The notes below the pieces were generated by a model. It saw only the letters and a list, made by a program, of their open reading frames with translations, did not search any database and was not told where the DNA came from. Made by a program: the position numbers and the translations under genes. Positions 41,317-51,382 of a stretch of DNA of 64,000 nt are shown here, one piece after another. Source of the DNA: Desulfotomaculum copahuensis (lineage in GTDB: Bacteria > Bacillota > Desulfotomaculia > Desulfotomaculales > Desulfovirgulaceae). Where the stretch lies: the NCBI RefSeq assembly GCF_001655685.1, contig NZ_LYVF01000013.1:124001-188000 (forward strand), in the 5' to 3' direction. How positions within the stretch are numbered: the stretch's first letter is position 1; every line of letters begins with the position of its first letter.

Positions 41317-41730
41317 CTATTTTTCTTCTTGCGCCAGGGGAAAGACGCCACCAGGCGATAAAACGACACTCCCCGCCCGGTCCCCCGCCCAGATCAGTAA
41401 TAAACCGCCGCCGGCGCTAATCAGCACATACAGCAAAGCCATGGATGTCCGGCCGGCTTGAATCAGGTGCAACGTATCCAGGTTAAAAGTTGAAAATGTG
41501 GTGTAGGCACCGGTGAAACCGGAAGATAAACCGGTAACCAAATAGGCGTGACTGATCAACAGTTTTATCGCCACAGCCAGAAAAAAACCCAGGAATAAAC
41601 AACCGGTCAGGTTGACCAGCAAGGTGCCCCAGGGAAAGCCGTTCCCGGCCTTTTCCCAGGGCAGGGTGGTCAGGTAATAACGGGCGACGGCGCCCAAAAA
41701 TCCGCCAATGGCCACACTGATATAGCTCAA
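41317..41730 (-). CDS. crcB: Fluoride exporter CrcB/Fluc, copy 2
   Basis: 137 aa with four membrane helices and a TTG start behind GAGAGGAG. GGFLGAVARYYLTT, PWGTLLVNLTGCLFLGF and GFTGAYTTFSTFNLDT are the family blocks. The extra C-terminal tail is longer than in copy 1. No fluoride riboswitch is visible upstream; the space is occupied by a repeat element. Confidence 0.93.
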   Translation of the reverse strand: MSYISVAIGGFLGAVARYYLTTLPWEKAGNGFPWGTLLVNLTGCLFLGFFLAVAIKLLISHAYLVTGLSSGFTGAYTTFSTFNLDTLHLIQAGRTSMALLYVLISAGGGLLLIWAGDRAGSVVLSPGGVFPLAQEEK

Positions 41731-41812
41731 TGACTGCCTGCTCCTCTCCCGGAAAATATCTTTCTATTTAACTAACGACCATTATTTTTTAACACAACCT
41801 ACAAATGAAAAA

Positions 41813-42147
41813 GGTGATGGCCGTACCCCGTCGCTCCAATGCTCCGGTCCGACGAAAGAAAGCTTTCTCCTAAAACTAAGGTTCCGCCCGCAGCGGCAGG
41901 TTCATAACTTTGAATGATTCCATGATAACCAATGCCGCTGCCATCCGGCTTCGGAGCGAACCTGGCAGCGCTGCATATTGCGTGCGATTTTTGTTGACAA
42001 TCAAAGACACCCGTTTTCTTAGCGCCAGCATGGAAATTCAGTGACACCTTCCGGTACGCGATTCGCGCTGCCGGTTCGCTTGCCTCAGCTGCGCCGTGTT
42101 TCGTTTCCGGACCGTAGAAGCTCGCTCCTCTGGTACGGACCATCGCC
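41813..42147. repeat. TIR-bounded dispersed repeat (335 bp), copy 1
   Basis: Ends are imperfect inverted repeats of about 50 bp: GGTGATGGCCGTACC on the left, and on the right the reverse of GGCGATGGTCCGTACC, each followed inward by GGTCCG and ACGAAA. Both ends have close matches at 62919-63074, and the left end at 57481. The whole element stays open for 114 codons on the minus strand (MVRTRGASFYGPETKHG...). No recognised protein family matches, and the shorter copy keeps only the ends, so it is treated as non-coding. Confidence 0.65.
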
Positions 42148-42161
42148 TTCGAGAGCGGCTA

Positions 42162-43850
42162 TCACCTCCCCTGTGCCTGCTGCAGCATGTACCGGGCATG
42201 CTCTTTGACCAGTCCGTCCACATCCCGGCCGCCCAGCATGCGCGCCAGTTCTTCCAAACGTCCGGCCGGATCCAGTTTTTCCACCCGCGTGCGCGTCTGC
42301 CCGCCCCGCACTTCCTTGCAGATGTAAAAATGGGCGGCGGCAAAGCTGGCAATCTGGGCGGCGTGGGTGATGCAGAGCACCTGGCGGCGCCGGGCGATGG
42401 CGGCCAGTTTTTCGGCCACCGCCTGCAGGGCGCGCCCGCCAATGCCGGCGTCCACCTCGTCAAAAACCAGGGTGGGCACTTCGTCCACCGCGGCCAGGAT
42501 GGCCCGGGCGGCCAGCATGACCCGGGAAAGCTCGCCGCCGGAGGCGATCCTGGCCAGCGGGCGCAGAGGTTCGCCGGGGTTGGGTGAAATCAAAAATTCC
42601 ACCCGCTCCGCACCGGCCGCGGCCGGTCCGGACAGGTCCTCAAACTGTACTTTGAATTCCACCCGCCCCATTTCCAGCTCCGCCAGCTCCGCCGTTATTT
42701 CCTTTTCCAGTTGACCGGCCGCCTGCCGGCGGGCGGCGGTCAAACCGGCCGCCGCCTCATGCCAGCGTTCCGCCAGCACCTGCACTTCCTTTTCCAGCGC
42801 GGCGGTGTTCTGTTCGCTGCCGGAAAGCATTTCCATTTCGGCGGCCGCCTGCTCCCGGTAGCGCAGCACTTCGGCCACTGTATCGCCGTATTTGCGCTGC
42901 AGCTGACGCAGGGAGGAGAGCCTGTCCTCAATAATCTGCAGGCGCTCCGGGTTGTATTCCACCGTCTCGCGATAGGCGGCCAGTTCCCGCGCCGCATCCT
43001 CCAATTGATAAAGGGAGGATTCAACCGTTTCCAGGAGCGGCTTGACACTGCCGTCCAACCGGCACAACCCGTTCAATGCGTGCGCCGCCCGGTTCAAGGC
43101 GTCCAGCGCCGGCTGTCCCTCCGGTTCCCCGCCGTGCAGGCAGGCGTAACACTCCGCCGCCAGGGCGGCGATTTTTTCCGCATTGGCCAGGCGGTTGCGT
43201 TCGGCGGTAAGTTCTTCTTCCTCTCCTTCGGCCGGGCGGGCCTGATCAATCTCATGCACCTGGTAGGCCAGCATGTCCAGACGGCGCGCCCGGTCCCTGG
43301 CCCCGGCCAGCAGTTCATCAAGACTCTGCCGCGCCCGGCGCCAGGAAGCATACAGCGCGGCCGCGGCCGCACGCTTTTCCAAAAGCGGCGCGCCGCCGGA
43401 ACGGTCCAGCAGGTCGCGCTGCCGGTCCGGCAGAAACAGCGACTGCTGCTCGTGCTGGCCGTGCAGGTCGGCCAGGCGCCCGCCGGCTTCCCGGTAGACG
43501 CCCAGGGTTACCGCCTGACCGTTCAGGCGGCAGATGTGCCGTCCGTTGGCGGCCAGTTCCCGGCTCAACACCAGTGTGCCGTCCCCGGAATCGCCAACGC
43601 CTCTTTCCGCCAGCCAGTCAGCCAGACCGGGCGGTTCCCCGGCATCGGCCACCGCCGTCAGCCGCGCCCTCTCCCGGCCGCTTTTGATCCAGCCGGCCGA
43701 AGCGCGCCCGCCCAGAACCACTGTGATCGCGTCCACAATGATCGACTTGCCGGCACCCGTCTCACCGGTAAGCACGTTGAGCCCGGGTTCAAAGACGATG
43801 CTTTCCCGGTCAATCAGGCCGAAATTTTCAATATCCAGGGATATCAACAT
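42162..43850 (-). CDS. recN: DNA repair protein RecN
   Basis: 562 aa SMC-like ATPase from the ATG at 43850, after GGGGAG that overlaps the argR stop. An upstream in-frame extension of 40 residues is ArgR sequence in another frame. Walker A is GETGAGKSIIVDAI, the coiled coils span about 150-370, the signature is IASGGELSRVMLAARAI and Walker B is TLVFDEVDAGIGGRA. It acts early in double-strand break repair. The argR-recN-spoIVB-spo0A order is conserved. Confidence 0.95.
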   Translation of the reverse strand: MLISLDIENFGLIDRESIVFEPGLNVLTGETGAGKSIIVDAITVVLGGRASAGWIKSGRERARLTAVADAGEPPGLADWLAERGVGDSGDGTLVLSRELAANGRHICRLNGQAVTLGVYREAGGRLADLHGQHEQQSLFLPDRQRDLLDRSGGAPLLEKRAAAAALYASWRRARQSLDELLAGARDRARRLDMLAYQVHEIDQARPAEGEEEELTAERNRLANAEKIAALAAECYACLHGGEPEGQPALDALNRAAHALNGLCRLDGSVKPLLETVESSLYQLEDAARELAAYRETVEYNPERLQIIEDRLSSLRQLQRKYGDTVAEVLRYREQAAAEMEMLSGSEQNTAALEKEVQVLAERWHEAAAGLTAARRQAAGQLEKEITAELAELEMGRVEFKVQFEDLSGPAAAGAERVEFLISPNPGEPLRPLARIASGGELSRVMLAARAILAAVDEVPTLVFDEVDAGIGGRALQAVAEKLAAIARRRQVLCITHAAQIASFAAAHFYICKEVRGGQTRTRVEKLDPAGRLEELARMLGGRDVDGLVKEHARYMLQQAQGR

Positions 43851-43855
43851 CCGCC

Positions 43856-44311
43856 TCACTCCCCGGTCAGCCGGCGCAGGCGCTTTAAAACATCCGGCAC
43901 CTGCGCCTTTGGTTTGATGATCATTAAAATGGTGTCGTCCCCGGCCACGGTGCCGATTACTTCTGTCCACCCGGACTGGTCGAGCGCCGAGGCCACCCCC
44001 TGCGCTTCACCGGGCAGGGTCTTTAAAACCACCATGTTTTCACTGTGGTCGATGCTTTGCACCGACTGGCCGAGCAGCCTTTTCAACCGCTCCTCCCGCC
44101 AGACGGCGGGCTTTTCCCCCGGGGGCGCATAGCGGGAAACATTGCCTTCGCCGGGCACTTTGATCAAGCCCAGTTCCCGGATGTCCCGGGAAACAGTGGC
44201 CTGGGTCACGGCAAAGCCGGCCTCCCGCAGGGCGGCGGCCAGTTCGTCCTGGGTCTCGATGACCCGCTGGCGAATGATTTCCACAATTTTTTTCTGCCGC
44301 CGGGCCTTCAA
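43856..44311 (-). CDS. argR: Arginine repressor ArgR/AhrC
   Basis: 151 aa. The winged-helix DNA-binding half ([47 protein letters not shown]) is followed by the hexamerisation/arginine-binding half ([18 protein letters not shown]). The TTG at 44311 sits 8 nt after GGAAGG; a GTG three codons earlier overlaps that site. The upstream methyltransferase frame overlaps it by 272 bp. Confidence 0.93.
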   Translation of the reverse strand: MKARRQKKIVEIIRQRVIETQDELAAALREAGFAVTQATVSRDIRELGLIKVPGEGNVSRYAPPGEKPAVWREERLKRLLGQSVQSIDHSENMVVLKTLPGEAQGVASALDQSGWTEVIGTVAGDDTILMIIKPKAQVPDVLKRLRRLTGE

Positions 44312-44885
44312 CCGCTGCACCTTCCTTTGTAATGAATATGAGCACCGGGGCGTTCACCGGCCGGTTCCAGAAAACCATTTTCAAGACGGTGTATGTATGC
44401 TGGTCGAGGGAAGCCGTAAACTCTTCCACCGCCTGCCGCTCCGCCCGGGCGCCGGGGTGCCCGGTATAGACGAGCAGCGAAATCCGTCCGCCCGGTGCGA
44501 GCAGCGTCAGCGCCGCCTGCAGGGCGGTGACGGTGGTTTCCGGGCGGGTGACGATCCGGTGGTCGCCCCCCGGCAGGTAGCCCAGGTTGAACATCACCGC
44601 GTCAACCGGCGGCGGCACGTACGCCGCCATTTCCTGGTGCCCCGCCGGCATCAGGATCACCTGCTTGTCCAGACCGTCTTTTTTCAAACGGCAGGCGGTG
44701 TTTTCCAACGCCCGGGGCTGGATGTCAAAGGCATACACCCGCCCGGACGGCCCCACCCCGCGGGCGAGGAAGTCCGTATCCCGGCCGTTGCCGGCGGTGG
44801 CGTCCACGGCGGTTTTACCCTCCCCGAGCGCCGGGGCGATAAAGGCGCGCGCCCAATGAACCGCGCCGGCGGCCCGTTCAAGCAT
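44040..44885 (-). CDS. YtqB-type SAM-dependent methyltransferase with an abnormal C-terminal read-through
   Basis: 281 aa from the ATG at 44885 (AAGGTGA upstream). The class I methyltransferase domain covers about the first 190 residues: [19 protein letters not shown] (SAM motif I), [29 protein letters not shown] and [12 protein letters not shown]. This is the full extent of the YtqB-like tRNA (mnm5s2U34) methyltransferase family. The last ~90 codons run through argR in another reading frame and look like junk, so the normal stop has been lost or a frameshift is present. The enzymatic part looks intact. Confidence 0.75.
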   Translation of the reverse strand: MLERAAGAVHWARAFIAPALGEGKTAVDATAGNGRDTDFLARGVGPSGRVYAFDIQPRALENTACRLKKDGLDKQVILMPAGHQEMAAYVPPPVDAVMFNLGYLPGGDHRIVTRPETTVTALQAALTLLAPGGRISLLVYTGHPGARAERQAVEEFTASLDQHTYTVLKMVFWNRPVNAPVLIFITKEGAAVEGPAAEKNCGNHSPAGHRDPGRTGRRPAGGRLCRDPGHCFPGHPGTGLDQSARRRQCFPLCAPGGKARRLAGGAVEKAARPVGAKHRPQ

Positions 44886-45744
44886 CGTTGCGCTCACCTT
44901 CGCTCAATTTTTGACGCAGCAGGTAAAAGAAACTACGGTTTTTCAGGCGGATGAATTTCGCCCGGCAGGGCGCACGCCGCACCAGCACGGTGTCGTTTTG
45001 CTCCAACCGGTAGCCGTGCTGCCCGTCCATGGTCAACATAACCTCGCCCACATCCGAACGCAGCACAGCCTTCACCCGGCTTTCCGCGCTGATCACCAGC
45101 GGCCTGGCCCAGAGGGAATGGGGGCAGATCGGCGTGACCAGCATTAGATCGAGCTCAGGTGTGACCAGCGGGCCGCCGGCGGACAGGGAATAGGCGGTGG
45201 ACCCAGTGGGGCTGGCCACGATCAAGCCGTCGGCCGGGTAAGCGCTCACATACTCGTCGTTGACGAAGGTGTCGAGCAAAATCAAGCGGGCAAAGGCACC
45301 CTTGGTGATCACGGCGTCGTTCAAGCCGACCGCCGTTTCCACCACCCGGTCATGCCGGACGACCTGCGCCTCCAGCATCATCCGTTCATCCAAAAAGTAG
45401 CGGCCGGCCAGCAGCTGTTCCAGTCCGGAGAACAACTCCGGCCGGTCGATTTCAGTGAGAAAACCCAGCCGGCCCAGGTTCACCCCCAGCAAAGGGACGC
45501 CGCGGGGCGCACATTCACGGGCGCTGCGCAGCAGCGTGCCATCGCCGCCCAGCACCAGCAGCCAATCCGCACGGGATACCAGTTCCGCCCGGGAAAGGCC
45601 GAGCTCCGGACGGTTCAAGGCTACGGCGGCCTCTGAAGACATGAACACCGCGCAGCCCCGCTCCGTAAACCAGTGCACCAGCTGCTCCACCAGGGCCAGG
45701 ATGCCGCTTTTACTCATATTTACGACCAAACCGGCGGTCCGCAT
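44878..45744 (-). CDS. nadK: NAD kinase
   Basis: 288 aa ATP-NAD kinase making NADP. GGDGTLLRSA is the signature, NLGRLGFLTEID and LNDAVITKG follow, and YPADGLIVASPTGSTAYSLSAGGPLV is the NAD-binding region. GGGGAT precedes the ATG. It lies between tlyA and the methyltransferase gene in the conserved order. Confidence 0.96.
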   Translation of the reverse strand: MRTAGLVVNMSKSGILALVEQLVHWFTERGCAVFMSSEAAVALNRPELGLSRAELVSRADWLLVLGGDGTLLRSARECAPRGVPLLGVNLGRLGFLTEIDRPELFSGLEQLLAGRYFLDERMMLEAQVVRHDRVVETAVGLNDAVITKGAFARLILLDTFVNDEYVSAYPADGLIVASPTGSTAYSLSAGGPLVTPELDLMLVTPICPHSLWARPLVISAESRVKAVLRSDVGEVMLTMDGQHGYRLEQNDTVLVRRAPCRAKFIRLKNRSFFYLLRQKLSEGERNDA

Positions 45745-45783
45745 CCAGTCATCCCCTTTACAAACCTGCGCCGGCAGCGGTAT

Positions 45784-46605
45784 TCATACCTGCCTGCCGG
45801 CGTTGAGCGCGGCATGCGCCCGCCCGACGACAACCGGGATAACCGCCGCCGGATCTACAGTGGTGGGATTGGCCCGGTCGAAAAAAACCAGAAATTCAAT
45901 ATTGCCTTCCGGACCCTTGACCGGCGAAAAATCCAGTCCGCGCACACCCCAGCCCTGTGTTTCGATCACCCGGCAGACCTGCGCAAGCACTGCCCGGTGT
46001 ACGGAGGCATCCCGGACCACTCCTTTTTTCCCCACCATTTCCCGGCCGGCTTCAAACTGGGGCTTGATCAGCGCCACCCCCCGGGCGGCCGCAGTGGTCA
46101 GCTCCGCCAGACAGGGCAATACCATGGCCAATGAAATAAATGACACGTCAACAACCGCAAAATCGGCCGGGCAAGGCAAATCCCCCGCCTTCAAGTGGCG
46201 TATGTTGGTTCTTTCCAGCACCGTCACCCGCTCATCGCTGCGCAGTTTCCAGGCCAGCTGGCCGTAACCCACGTCCACCGCGATCACCGCCCGGGCGCCG
46301 TGCTGCAGCGCGCAGTCGGTGAATCCGCCGGTGGAAGCACCCACATCCAGCACAATCAAACCGCACAGATCGATCCCGAAACTATGGATCGCTTTCTCCA
46401 GTTTCAACCCGCCCCGGCTGACATAAGGCGGACCGGACGGTACGGCCAGATGCGCGTCCCGGTCCACCTGACGGCCGGGTTTATCCACCGGTCGGCCGTC
46501 CACCCGCACCTGCCCGGTCATGATGGCCGCCCGGGCCTTCTCCCGGCTGTCAAACAGGCCCTGTTCCACCAGCAGCAGGTCGAGCCGCTGCTTACCGCCG
46601 CCCAT
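45784..46605 (-). CDS. tlyA: TlyA family rRNA methyltransferase
   Basis: 273 aa from the ATG at 46605, behind GGGGGAG. An in-frame extension of 32 residues upstream lies inside dxs and is excluded. The N-terminal S4 RNA-binding domain ([22 protein letters not shown]) is followed by an FtsJ-type methyltransferase: [19 protein letters not shown] is motif I, VDVSFISL the catalytic block and IKPQFEAGR the C-terminal one. It 2'-O-methylates ribosomal RNA cytidines. The start overlaps the dxs stop by 14 bp. Confidence 0.93.
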   Translation of the reverse strand: MGGGKQRLDLLLVEQGLFDSREKARAAIMTGQVRVDGRPVDKPGRQVDRDAHLAVPSGPPYVSRGGLKLEKAIHSFGIDLCGLIVLDVGASTGGFTDCALQHGARAVIAVDVGYGQLAWKLRSDERVTVLERTNIRHLKAGDLPCPADFAVVDVSFISLAMVLPCLAELTTAAARGVALIKPQFEAGREMVGKKGVVRDASVHRAVLAQVCRVIETQGWGVRGLDFSPVKGPEGNIEFLVFFDRANPTTVDPAAVIPVVVGRAHAALNAGRQV

Positions 46606-48535
46606 CCCCGGCCACTCCCCCGGCCGGCAGGCCGGCACCGGCTTTTTTACCCGTCCGTCTGGCAGCGTTGAGCATAAGCAGGGCGTTTTGCACTGCCGCA
46701 TCCGCGGTCAACCCGCAGCGGGCCAGCAACCGGTCGCGTGTGCCGTGCTCAATAAACTCGTCCGGGATGCCCATGCGCACCACCCGGATGTTGCGCAAAC
46801 CCCGGTCGCCGAGCAGTTCCAATACGGCGCTGCCGAACCCGCCGGCCAGCACATGCTCTTCCATGGTAACCAGGCGCCGGGTGCGCATGGCGTAGCGGGT
46901 GATCGTTTCATCGTCCAGCGGTTTGACAAAGCGGGCATTGATTACCGCGGCGGAGATGCCCAGCCCTTCCAGCACCGCCGCCGCCTTCACCGCCGCGGAG
47001 ACCATGCTGCCCGCGGCCAAAAGGGTGATGTCATTGCCCTCGCGCAAAACCTCCGCCCGGCCGAAGGGCAGGACCGCCGGCTTCCCGGTCAGGGGGCAGC
47101 CCGTACCCGCACCCCGGGGATAGCGCAGGGCGGCCGGTCCCGGGTATTCAAGCGCCGTTTTCAACATGTGGCGCAATTCATTTTCATCTTTGGGTGCCAT
47201 GATCACCATGTGGGGTATGGAACGTAAAAAGGCAAAATCAAACACCCCGTGATGGGTGGCGCCGTCGTCGCCGACCAGTCCGCCCCGGTCGACGGCCAGG
47301 GTGAGGGGCAACTGCTGCAGGCAGACGTCGTGCAGCACCTGATCGTAGGCACGCTGCAGGAAGGTGGAGTAGACGGCCACCACCGGCTTCAACCCTTCCG
47401 CGGCCAAACCGGCCCCCAGTGTGACGGCATGCTGCTCGGCAATGCCGGTATCGAAAAAACGCTCCGGGAAGGCCCGGGCGAAATGGTCCAGGCCGGTACC
47501 GGCGGGCATGGCCGCCGTGATGGCCACAATCTCCGGCTCGCTTTGACCCAGTTCGACCAGGGTGCGGCCGAAAACTTCCGTATAGGAAGGCGGGCCGTCT
47601 TTTTTGATCACCCGGCCGGTTTGCACGTCAAAAGGACCCACGCCATGAAAGACGCCGGAGTTTGCTTCAGCCGGCGCGTAACCATACCCCTTCCGGGTGC
47701 GCACGTGTACCAGCACCGGTCCCCTGGTCGCCGCGGCCTGCTGGAAAACGTTAATCAGCGCCTGAATGTTGTGCCCGTCTATCGGCCCCAGGTAAATGAA
47801 GCCCAGTTCCTCGAAAAACATGCCCGGCACGACCAGGTACTTCAAAGAGTCCTTCAACCGCTCCACCACCTTGACCACCCGCGGTCCAATGGCCGGAATG
47901 CGGCGCAACAGCTGTTCGATTTCCTCCTTGCCCCGGGAATACATGGGGTCTGTGCGCAACCGGCCCAGGTACTCGGCCAGCCCGCCCACATTGGGCGCGA
48001 TGGACATTTCATTGTCGTTGAGCACCACGATCAGGTTTTTTTGCAAATGACCGGCGTGATTCATGGCCTCAAAGGCCATGCCGCCGGTCATCGCCCCGTC
48101 GCCGATCACCGCCACCACGGCGTGATCCCCGCCTTTCAAATCCCGGGCCAGAGCCATACCCAGGGCGGCGGAAATGGAAGTGCTGCTGTGTCCGGTGCCG
48201 AAGGCGTCATGTGCGCTCTCCTGGCGGCGGGGAAAACCGCTCAAACCGCCGGACTGACGTAAAGTGTGAAACAGCGGCCGCCGGCCGGTGAGCAGTTTGT
48301 GCACGTAACATTGATGCCCCACGTCCCAGATGATCTTGTCCCGCGGAGTTTGAAAAACCCGGTGCAGGGCCAGGGTCAGCTCCACCACGCCCAGGTTGGG
48401 GGCCAGATGCCCGCCGTTGGCGGCCACCGTGTTTATAAGCTCTTCCCTGATTTCCCGGGCCAGTTGCTGCAGTCCGGCCGCGTCCAGATCCTTCAAGTCG
48501 GCCGGTCCGTTGATCTCCGGCAATAGCCTGCTCAA
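46592..48535 (-). CDS. dxs: 1-deoxy-D-xylulose-5-phosphate synthase
   Basis: 647 aa from the TTG at 48535 (GGAAGGTGG 8 nt before). A GTG four codons earlier lacks a proper site. It is the TPP-dependent first enzyme of the MEP isoprenoid route. [31 protein letters not shown] is the TPP motif, [15 protein letters not shown] the substrate region, and [16 protein letters not shown] the catalytic Glu. Upstream of tlyA and near ispA, as in other Clostridia. Confidence 0.96.
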   Translation of the reverse strand: MSRLLPEINGPADLKDLDAAGLQQLAREIREELINTVAANGGHLAPNLGVVELTLALHRVFQTPRDKIIWDVGHQCYVHKLLTGRRPLFHTLRQSGGLSGFPRRQESAHDAFGTGHSSTSISAALGMALARDLKGGDHAVVAVIGDGAMTGGMAFEAMNHAGHLQKNLIVVLNDNEMSIAPNVGGLAEYLGRLRTDPMYSRGKEEIEQLLRRIPAIGPRVVKVVERLKDSLKYLVVPGMFFEELGFIYLGPIDGHNIQALINVFQQAAATRGPVLVHVRTRKGYGYAPAEANSGVFHGVGPFDVQTGRVIKKDGPPSYTEVFGRTLVELGQSEPEIVAITAAMPAGTGLDHFARAFPERFFDTGIAEQHAVTLGAGLAAEGLKPVVAVYSTFLQRAYDQVLHDVCLQQLPLTLAVDRGGLVGDDGATHHGVFDFAFLRSIPHMVIMAPKDENELRHMLKTALEYPGPAALRYPRGAGTGCPLTGKPAVLPFGRAEVLREGNDITLLAAGSMVSAAVKAAAVLEGLGISAAVINARFVKPLDDETITRYAMRTRRLVTMEEHVLAGGFGSAVLELLGDRGLRNIRVVRMGIPDEFIEHGTRDRLLARCGLTADAAVQNALLMLNAARRTGKKAGAGLPAGGVAGDGRR

Positions 48536-48569
48536 AATATGCGCCACCTTCCACCCATGTTTACCGGCA

Positions 48570-49148
48570 TCATGGACGCCGCGTCCTGCGCAGCAGGCTG
48601 ATCCCGGTCAATTTTTCCCAGCCGGCCATGATCCGGCCGGTCAGAAAAATAACTTCATCAGCCCGGGTGAGGGCCAGCCGCTTGCCCGCCGCCTTGCCGA
48701 TCACCGTCACCGCGGCAATCAGGGCGGTCATGAACATATTCAACAGGGACTGGTGAATGCCCTGCCGGTGAATCAAAATTTGCGCCACCAGGGCGATACC
48801 CAGCGCGCCGCTCACCGTACCGGCAATATCGCCGATCACATCGTTACAAATGTTGGCCACCCGGTCGGCATTACGAATCAGGAAAACACCCTGCTGGGCA
48901 CCGGTGACCCGTTTGGCCGCCCGGGCGTGGAAAGGCGCCTCGGTGGCGGCGGCCACCGCAGTGCCGAGGATATCCGCCACAATGCCGCTCAGTATAATTA
49001 TAACTAAAAAAAGAAAAGATAAAAGCAGGTTTTTCAATTGGTCGGCCAGAAATTGCGACAGCCAGAAAAAGAACACGGCCAGAAGGAAAGAGGCGGCGCC
49101 GACCAGAAAAAAATAAGGACCGGAAACAGTGGATTTATTGTTACCCAA
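48570..49148 (-). CDS. Conserved-position membrane protein of unknown function
   Basis: 192 aa, TTG start after GAGGTGA. Two N-terminal membrane helices ([19 protein letters not shown] and [23 protein letters not shown]) precede a central soluble part with [19 protein letters not shown] further helix ([18 protein letters not shown]) and a basic tail follow. The first part recalls the DUF21/CNNM transmembrane domain but lacks the rest, so no family is assigned. It stands between ispA and dxs. Confidence 0.65.
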   Translation of the reverse strand: MGNNKSTVSGPYFFLVGAASFLLAVFFFWLSQFLADQLKNLLLSFLFLVIIILSGIVADILGTAVAAATEAPFHARAAKRVTGAQQGVFLIRNADRVANICNDVIGDIAGTVSGALGIALVAQILIHRQGIHQSLLNMFMTALIAAVTVIGKAAGKRLALTRADEVIFLTGRIMAGWEKLTGISLLRRTRRP

Positions 49149-49188
49149 AAATCTTCACCTCATACAAAGACGGGGCCTGTATGTAAAA

Positions 49189-49766
49189 GGGTAAGTGACA
49201 GCAGCGCGGGTAAATATTGTGGCTTGAGGTCCAGCAGGTTTTCCCAAACAATCGCCGGCTGTCGCCAAACCGGTGGTTTCCCCTTCGGATTGTTTCCGGA
49301 ACGCCGACCGTCCCGGGACTGGATTACCACTGAGTCCACACTGCAATCCCCGCGCCGCCCTATTCGACAGCCTAGGAGTTTTCCTCAGCAGGTTGGCCTT
49401 TTCCTAGCCTCTTTTGCAATGGCGGTTTCAGCCCGCCGTCAGCCGCCCATGGGCCCATGGTCCGGCAGCCGGCACGCAGGACATCCACCGTCACCACTCA
49501 AGGCAGGCTACACTGCACGCAGCTCCCCACCACATGCAGGTTCACACCCCAAGCCATAGCTTTAACACCACGCACTTGGGTCTCCACGGAAACAGGGTCA
49601 ACGCCCGCATGCCATTGCGGGTCGCCCCATTTCCTTAACCCCCAGTACCAGCCCCCGACTGGGCGTCGGCAGCCAACACCAGGAACTTCATCGATGTGCC
49701 CGCGACGGATTTTTAGGCCCGTCTTCAAAAAAGGCATACCTGACTAGGATACTGCGTCACTTACCC
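49189..49766. mobile_element. 578-bp TIR-bounded non-autonomous element
   Basis: GGGTAAGTGAC at 49189-49199 is matched by GTCACTTACCC at 49756-49766, and similarity continues a little inward (GCAGC versus GCAGT). The interior has only short, stop-broken frames; the longest on the minus strand is 79 aa and unrecognised. GTAA- ends are reminiscent of IS66-type repeats, but no transposase or clean target duplication was found. It fills most of the 795-bp gap between ispA and the membrane protein gene; the rest of the gap shows nothing. Confidence 0.6.
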
Positions 49767-49943
49767 CAAGGGTAACCAACTTTTCTTGCTTTCAAAATGA
49801 TTATAACATACCGGCTGTAGGCGGGCAAACGGCCACGGCAACCGTTAATGACGCCGGCAGGTTGGCAGGAGCTATGGGAAGATAACATTTCATCCGGGCA
49901 GTTTCAAGGTCACCGGCGCGCACTCAATCGCGTCCGCGCTCAT

Positions 49944-50828
49944 TCAGTGATCCCTTCCTGTCACAAACTGAGCCAGTTGACGCAAAAAAGCGGCTTCCGC
50001 CCCGAAGTTCTCCAGTGCCGCCACAGACGCGTCAGCGGCCCGGCGCGCTTTTTCGGCGGCCCGTTCCAGGCCGAAAAGCGCCGGGTAGGTGGCCTTTTTG
50101 TTTTTTTGGTCACTGCCGGCCGTTTTGCCCATCCTGGCCGGATCACCCGATTCGTCCAAAATATCGTCGGTAATTTGAAAGGCCAGCCCCAGGTTTTCAG
50201 CATACGCGGTCAGGGAGGCCAGCCGGGCTTCATCCGCGCCGCTCAAGATGGCGCCCGTGCGTACGGCGGCCCGGAACAGGGCGCCGGTTTTGTGGCGGTG
50301 GATATACTCTAGCGTTTTTTCATCCATTTCGGCGCTGGAGGACAGTGTGTCCACCGCCTGGCCGCCAATCAGCCCCGCACTGCCGGCCGCCTCCGCTACC
50401 TCGGCAATCACCCGCGCCACGCGTTCCGCCGGCAGGGATCCGGCGCAGCCGGCCAGCCAACCGAAGGCCAGGGTGAGCAGGGCGTCCCCGGCCAGGATGG
50501 CCGCCGCCTCGCCGAACACCCGGTGATTGGTCGGTTTGCCCCGGCGCAGGTCGTCGTTGTCCATGGCCGGCAGATCGTCATGCACCAGGGAGTAAGTATG
50601 GATCAATTCCAGGGCGCAGGCGGCAGGCATGACCGGTTCCGGATTCCGGCCCGCCGCCTCGGCGGCGGCCAGGGCGAGCACGGGGCGCAGGCGCTTGCCG
50701 CCGGCAAACAGGCTGTAGCGCATGGCCCGGTGGATCAGGGGCGGATAGGCGTCCGCCGGCGGCATGTATTGCGCCAGTGCCCGGTCCACCAGCGCGGCCC
50801 GGTTTTTTAACTCCGTCAAAAAGTCCAA
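49944..50828 (-). CDS. ispA: Farnesyl/geranyl diphosphate synthase
   Basis: 294 aa, TTG start after GGAGGAAA. The trans-prenyltransferase motifs are clear: GGKRLRP, LVHDDLPAMDNDDLRRGKPTNH (first Asp-rich motif), KTGALF and ITDDILDESGD (second Asp-rich motif, DDILD). It makes C15 diphosphate for undecaprenol and quinones. Neighbour of xseB and dxs in the usual order, though the TIR element now lies on its downstream side. Confidence 0.95.
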   Translation of the reverse strand: MDFLTELKNRAALVDRALAQYMPPADAYPPLIHRAMRYSLFAGGKRLRPVLALAAAEAAGRNPEPVMPAACALELIHTYSLVHDDLPAMDNDDLRRGKPTNHRVFGEAAAILAGDALLTLAFGWLAGCAGSLPAERVARVIAEVAEAAGSAGLIGGQAVDTLSSSAEMDEKTLEYIHRHKTGALFRAAVRTGAILSGADEARLASLTAYAENLGLAFQITDDILDESGDPARMGKTAGSDQKNKKATYPALFGLERAAEKARRAADASVAALENFGAEAAFLRQLAQFVTGRDH

Positions 50829-51088
50829 GTCGATTTCCTCCAGATCAATAATGAAACAACCGGCATACCACCACCCCGCTTATCCGGATCGCTCCGGCAC
50901 CGACAGCCCCGGGAGGCATCATTGCCAGGCCGGATTGGATCTGACAAGCACTTTTGTACCGGAAGCGGGTATTAGCCGCAGCGGCGAGGCGGACACGGCA
51001 ACCCCGGCTGTCCTCAGGCACGCAACCCGGTTACCAAGCGGACGCGCCGGCTTAAGCCGCAGCCCTGTCAGCGGAAAACTTCCCCTGT

Positions 51089-51355
51089 TCAGTCTTCCCT
51101 GACGCCGGTCAGATCCGCCAGACAGGCGCCGGCGTCCTTTAGCACCAGTTCGCCGTTTTCATCCGCCGTCAAAATAGAAATACGCTGTTCAGCCTGCTCC
51201 AGTTGCTGCTGACAGAAGCGGGACAGGGTGATCCCCTCGCCGAACAGGGCAAGTGATTTTTCAAGCGGCAACTGGCCGTCCTCCAGTTCCCGCACCACCG
51301 CTTCCAGCCTGGCCAGCGCCTCTTCAAAAGTCTGGTTTTGATTTTTCTCCACCAT
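51089..51355 (-). CDS. xseB: Exodeoxyribonuclease VII small subunit
   Basis: 88 aa. [35 protein letters not shown] is the family core. It partners XseA to degrade single-stranded DNA. In most genomes it follows xseA directly; here the two are about 6.3 kb apart with accessory genes between. Confidence 0.93.
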   Translation of the reverse strand: MVEKNQNQTFEEALARLEAVVRELEDGQLPLEKSLALFGEGITLSRFCQQQLEQAEQRISILTADENGELVLKDAGACLADLTGVRED

Positions 51356-51382
51356 ATACTATGTACCCCCGGAAAAGCAAAT

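Noticed and set aside
41731-41812. Fluoride riboswitch before the tandem crcB genes
   Set aside because: The bases before the TTG start show no GGNGAUGG...UCGCC fold or CUGAU core. The GGCGATGG at 42147 belongs to the repeat element end.
41799-42143. A 114-aa protein coded across the TIR repeat
   Set aside because: The shorter copy at 62919 keeps only the ends and breaks the frame, and no family or ribosome site was recognised.
49498-49737. A 79-aa minus-strand gene inside the 578-bp element
   Set aside because: No known domain, neighbouring frames are stop-broken, and the element looks non-autonomous.
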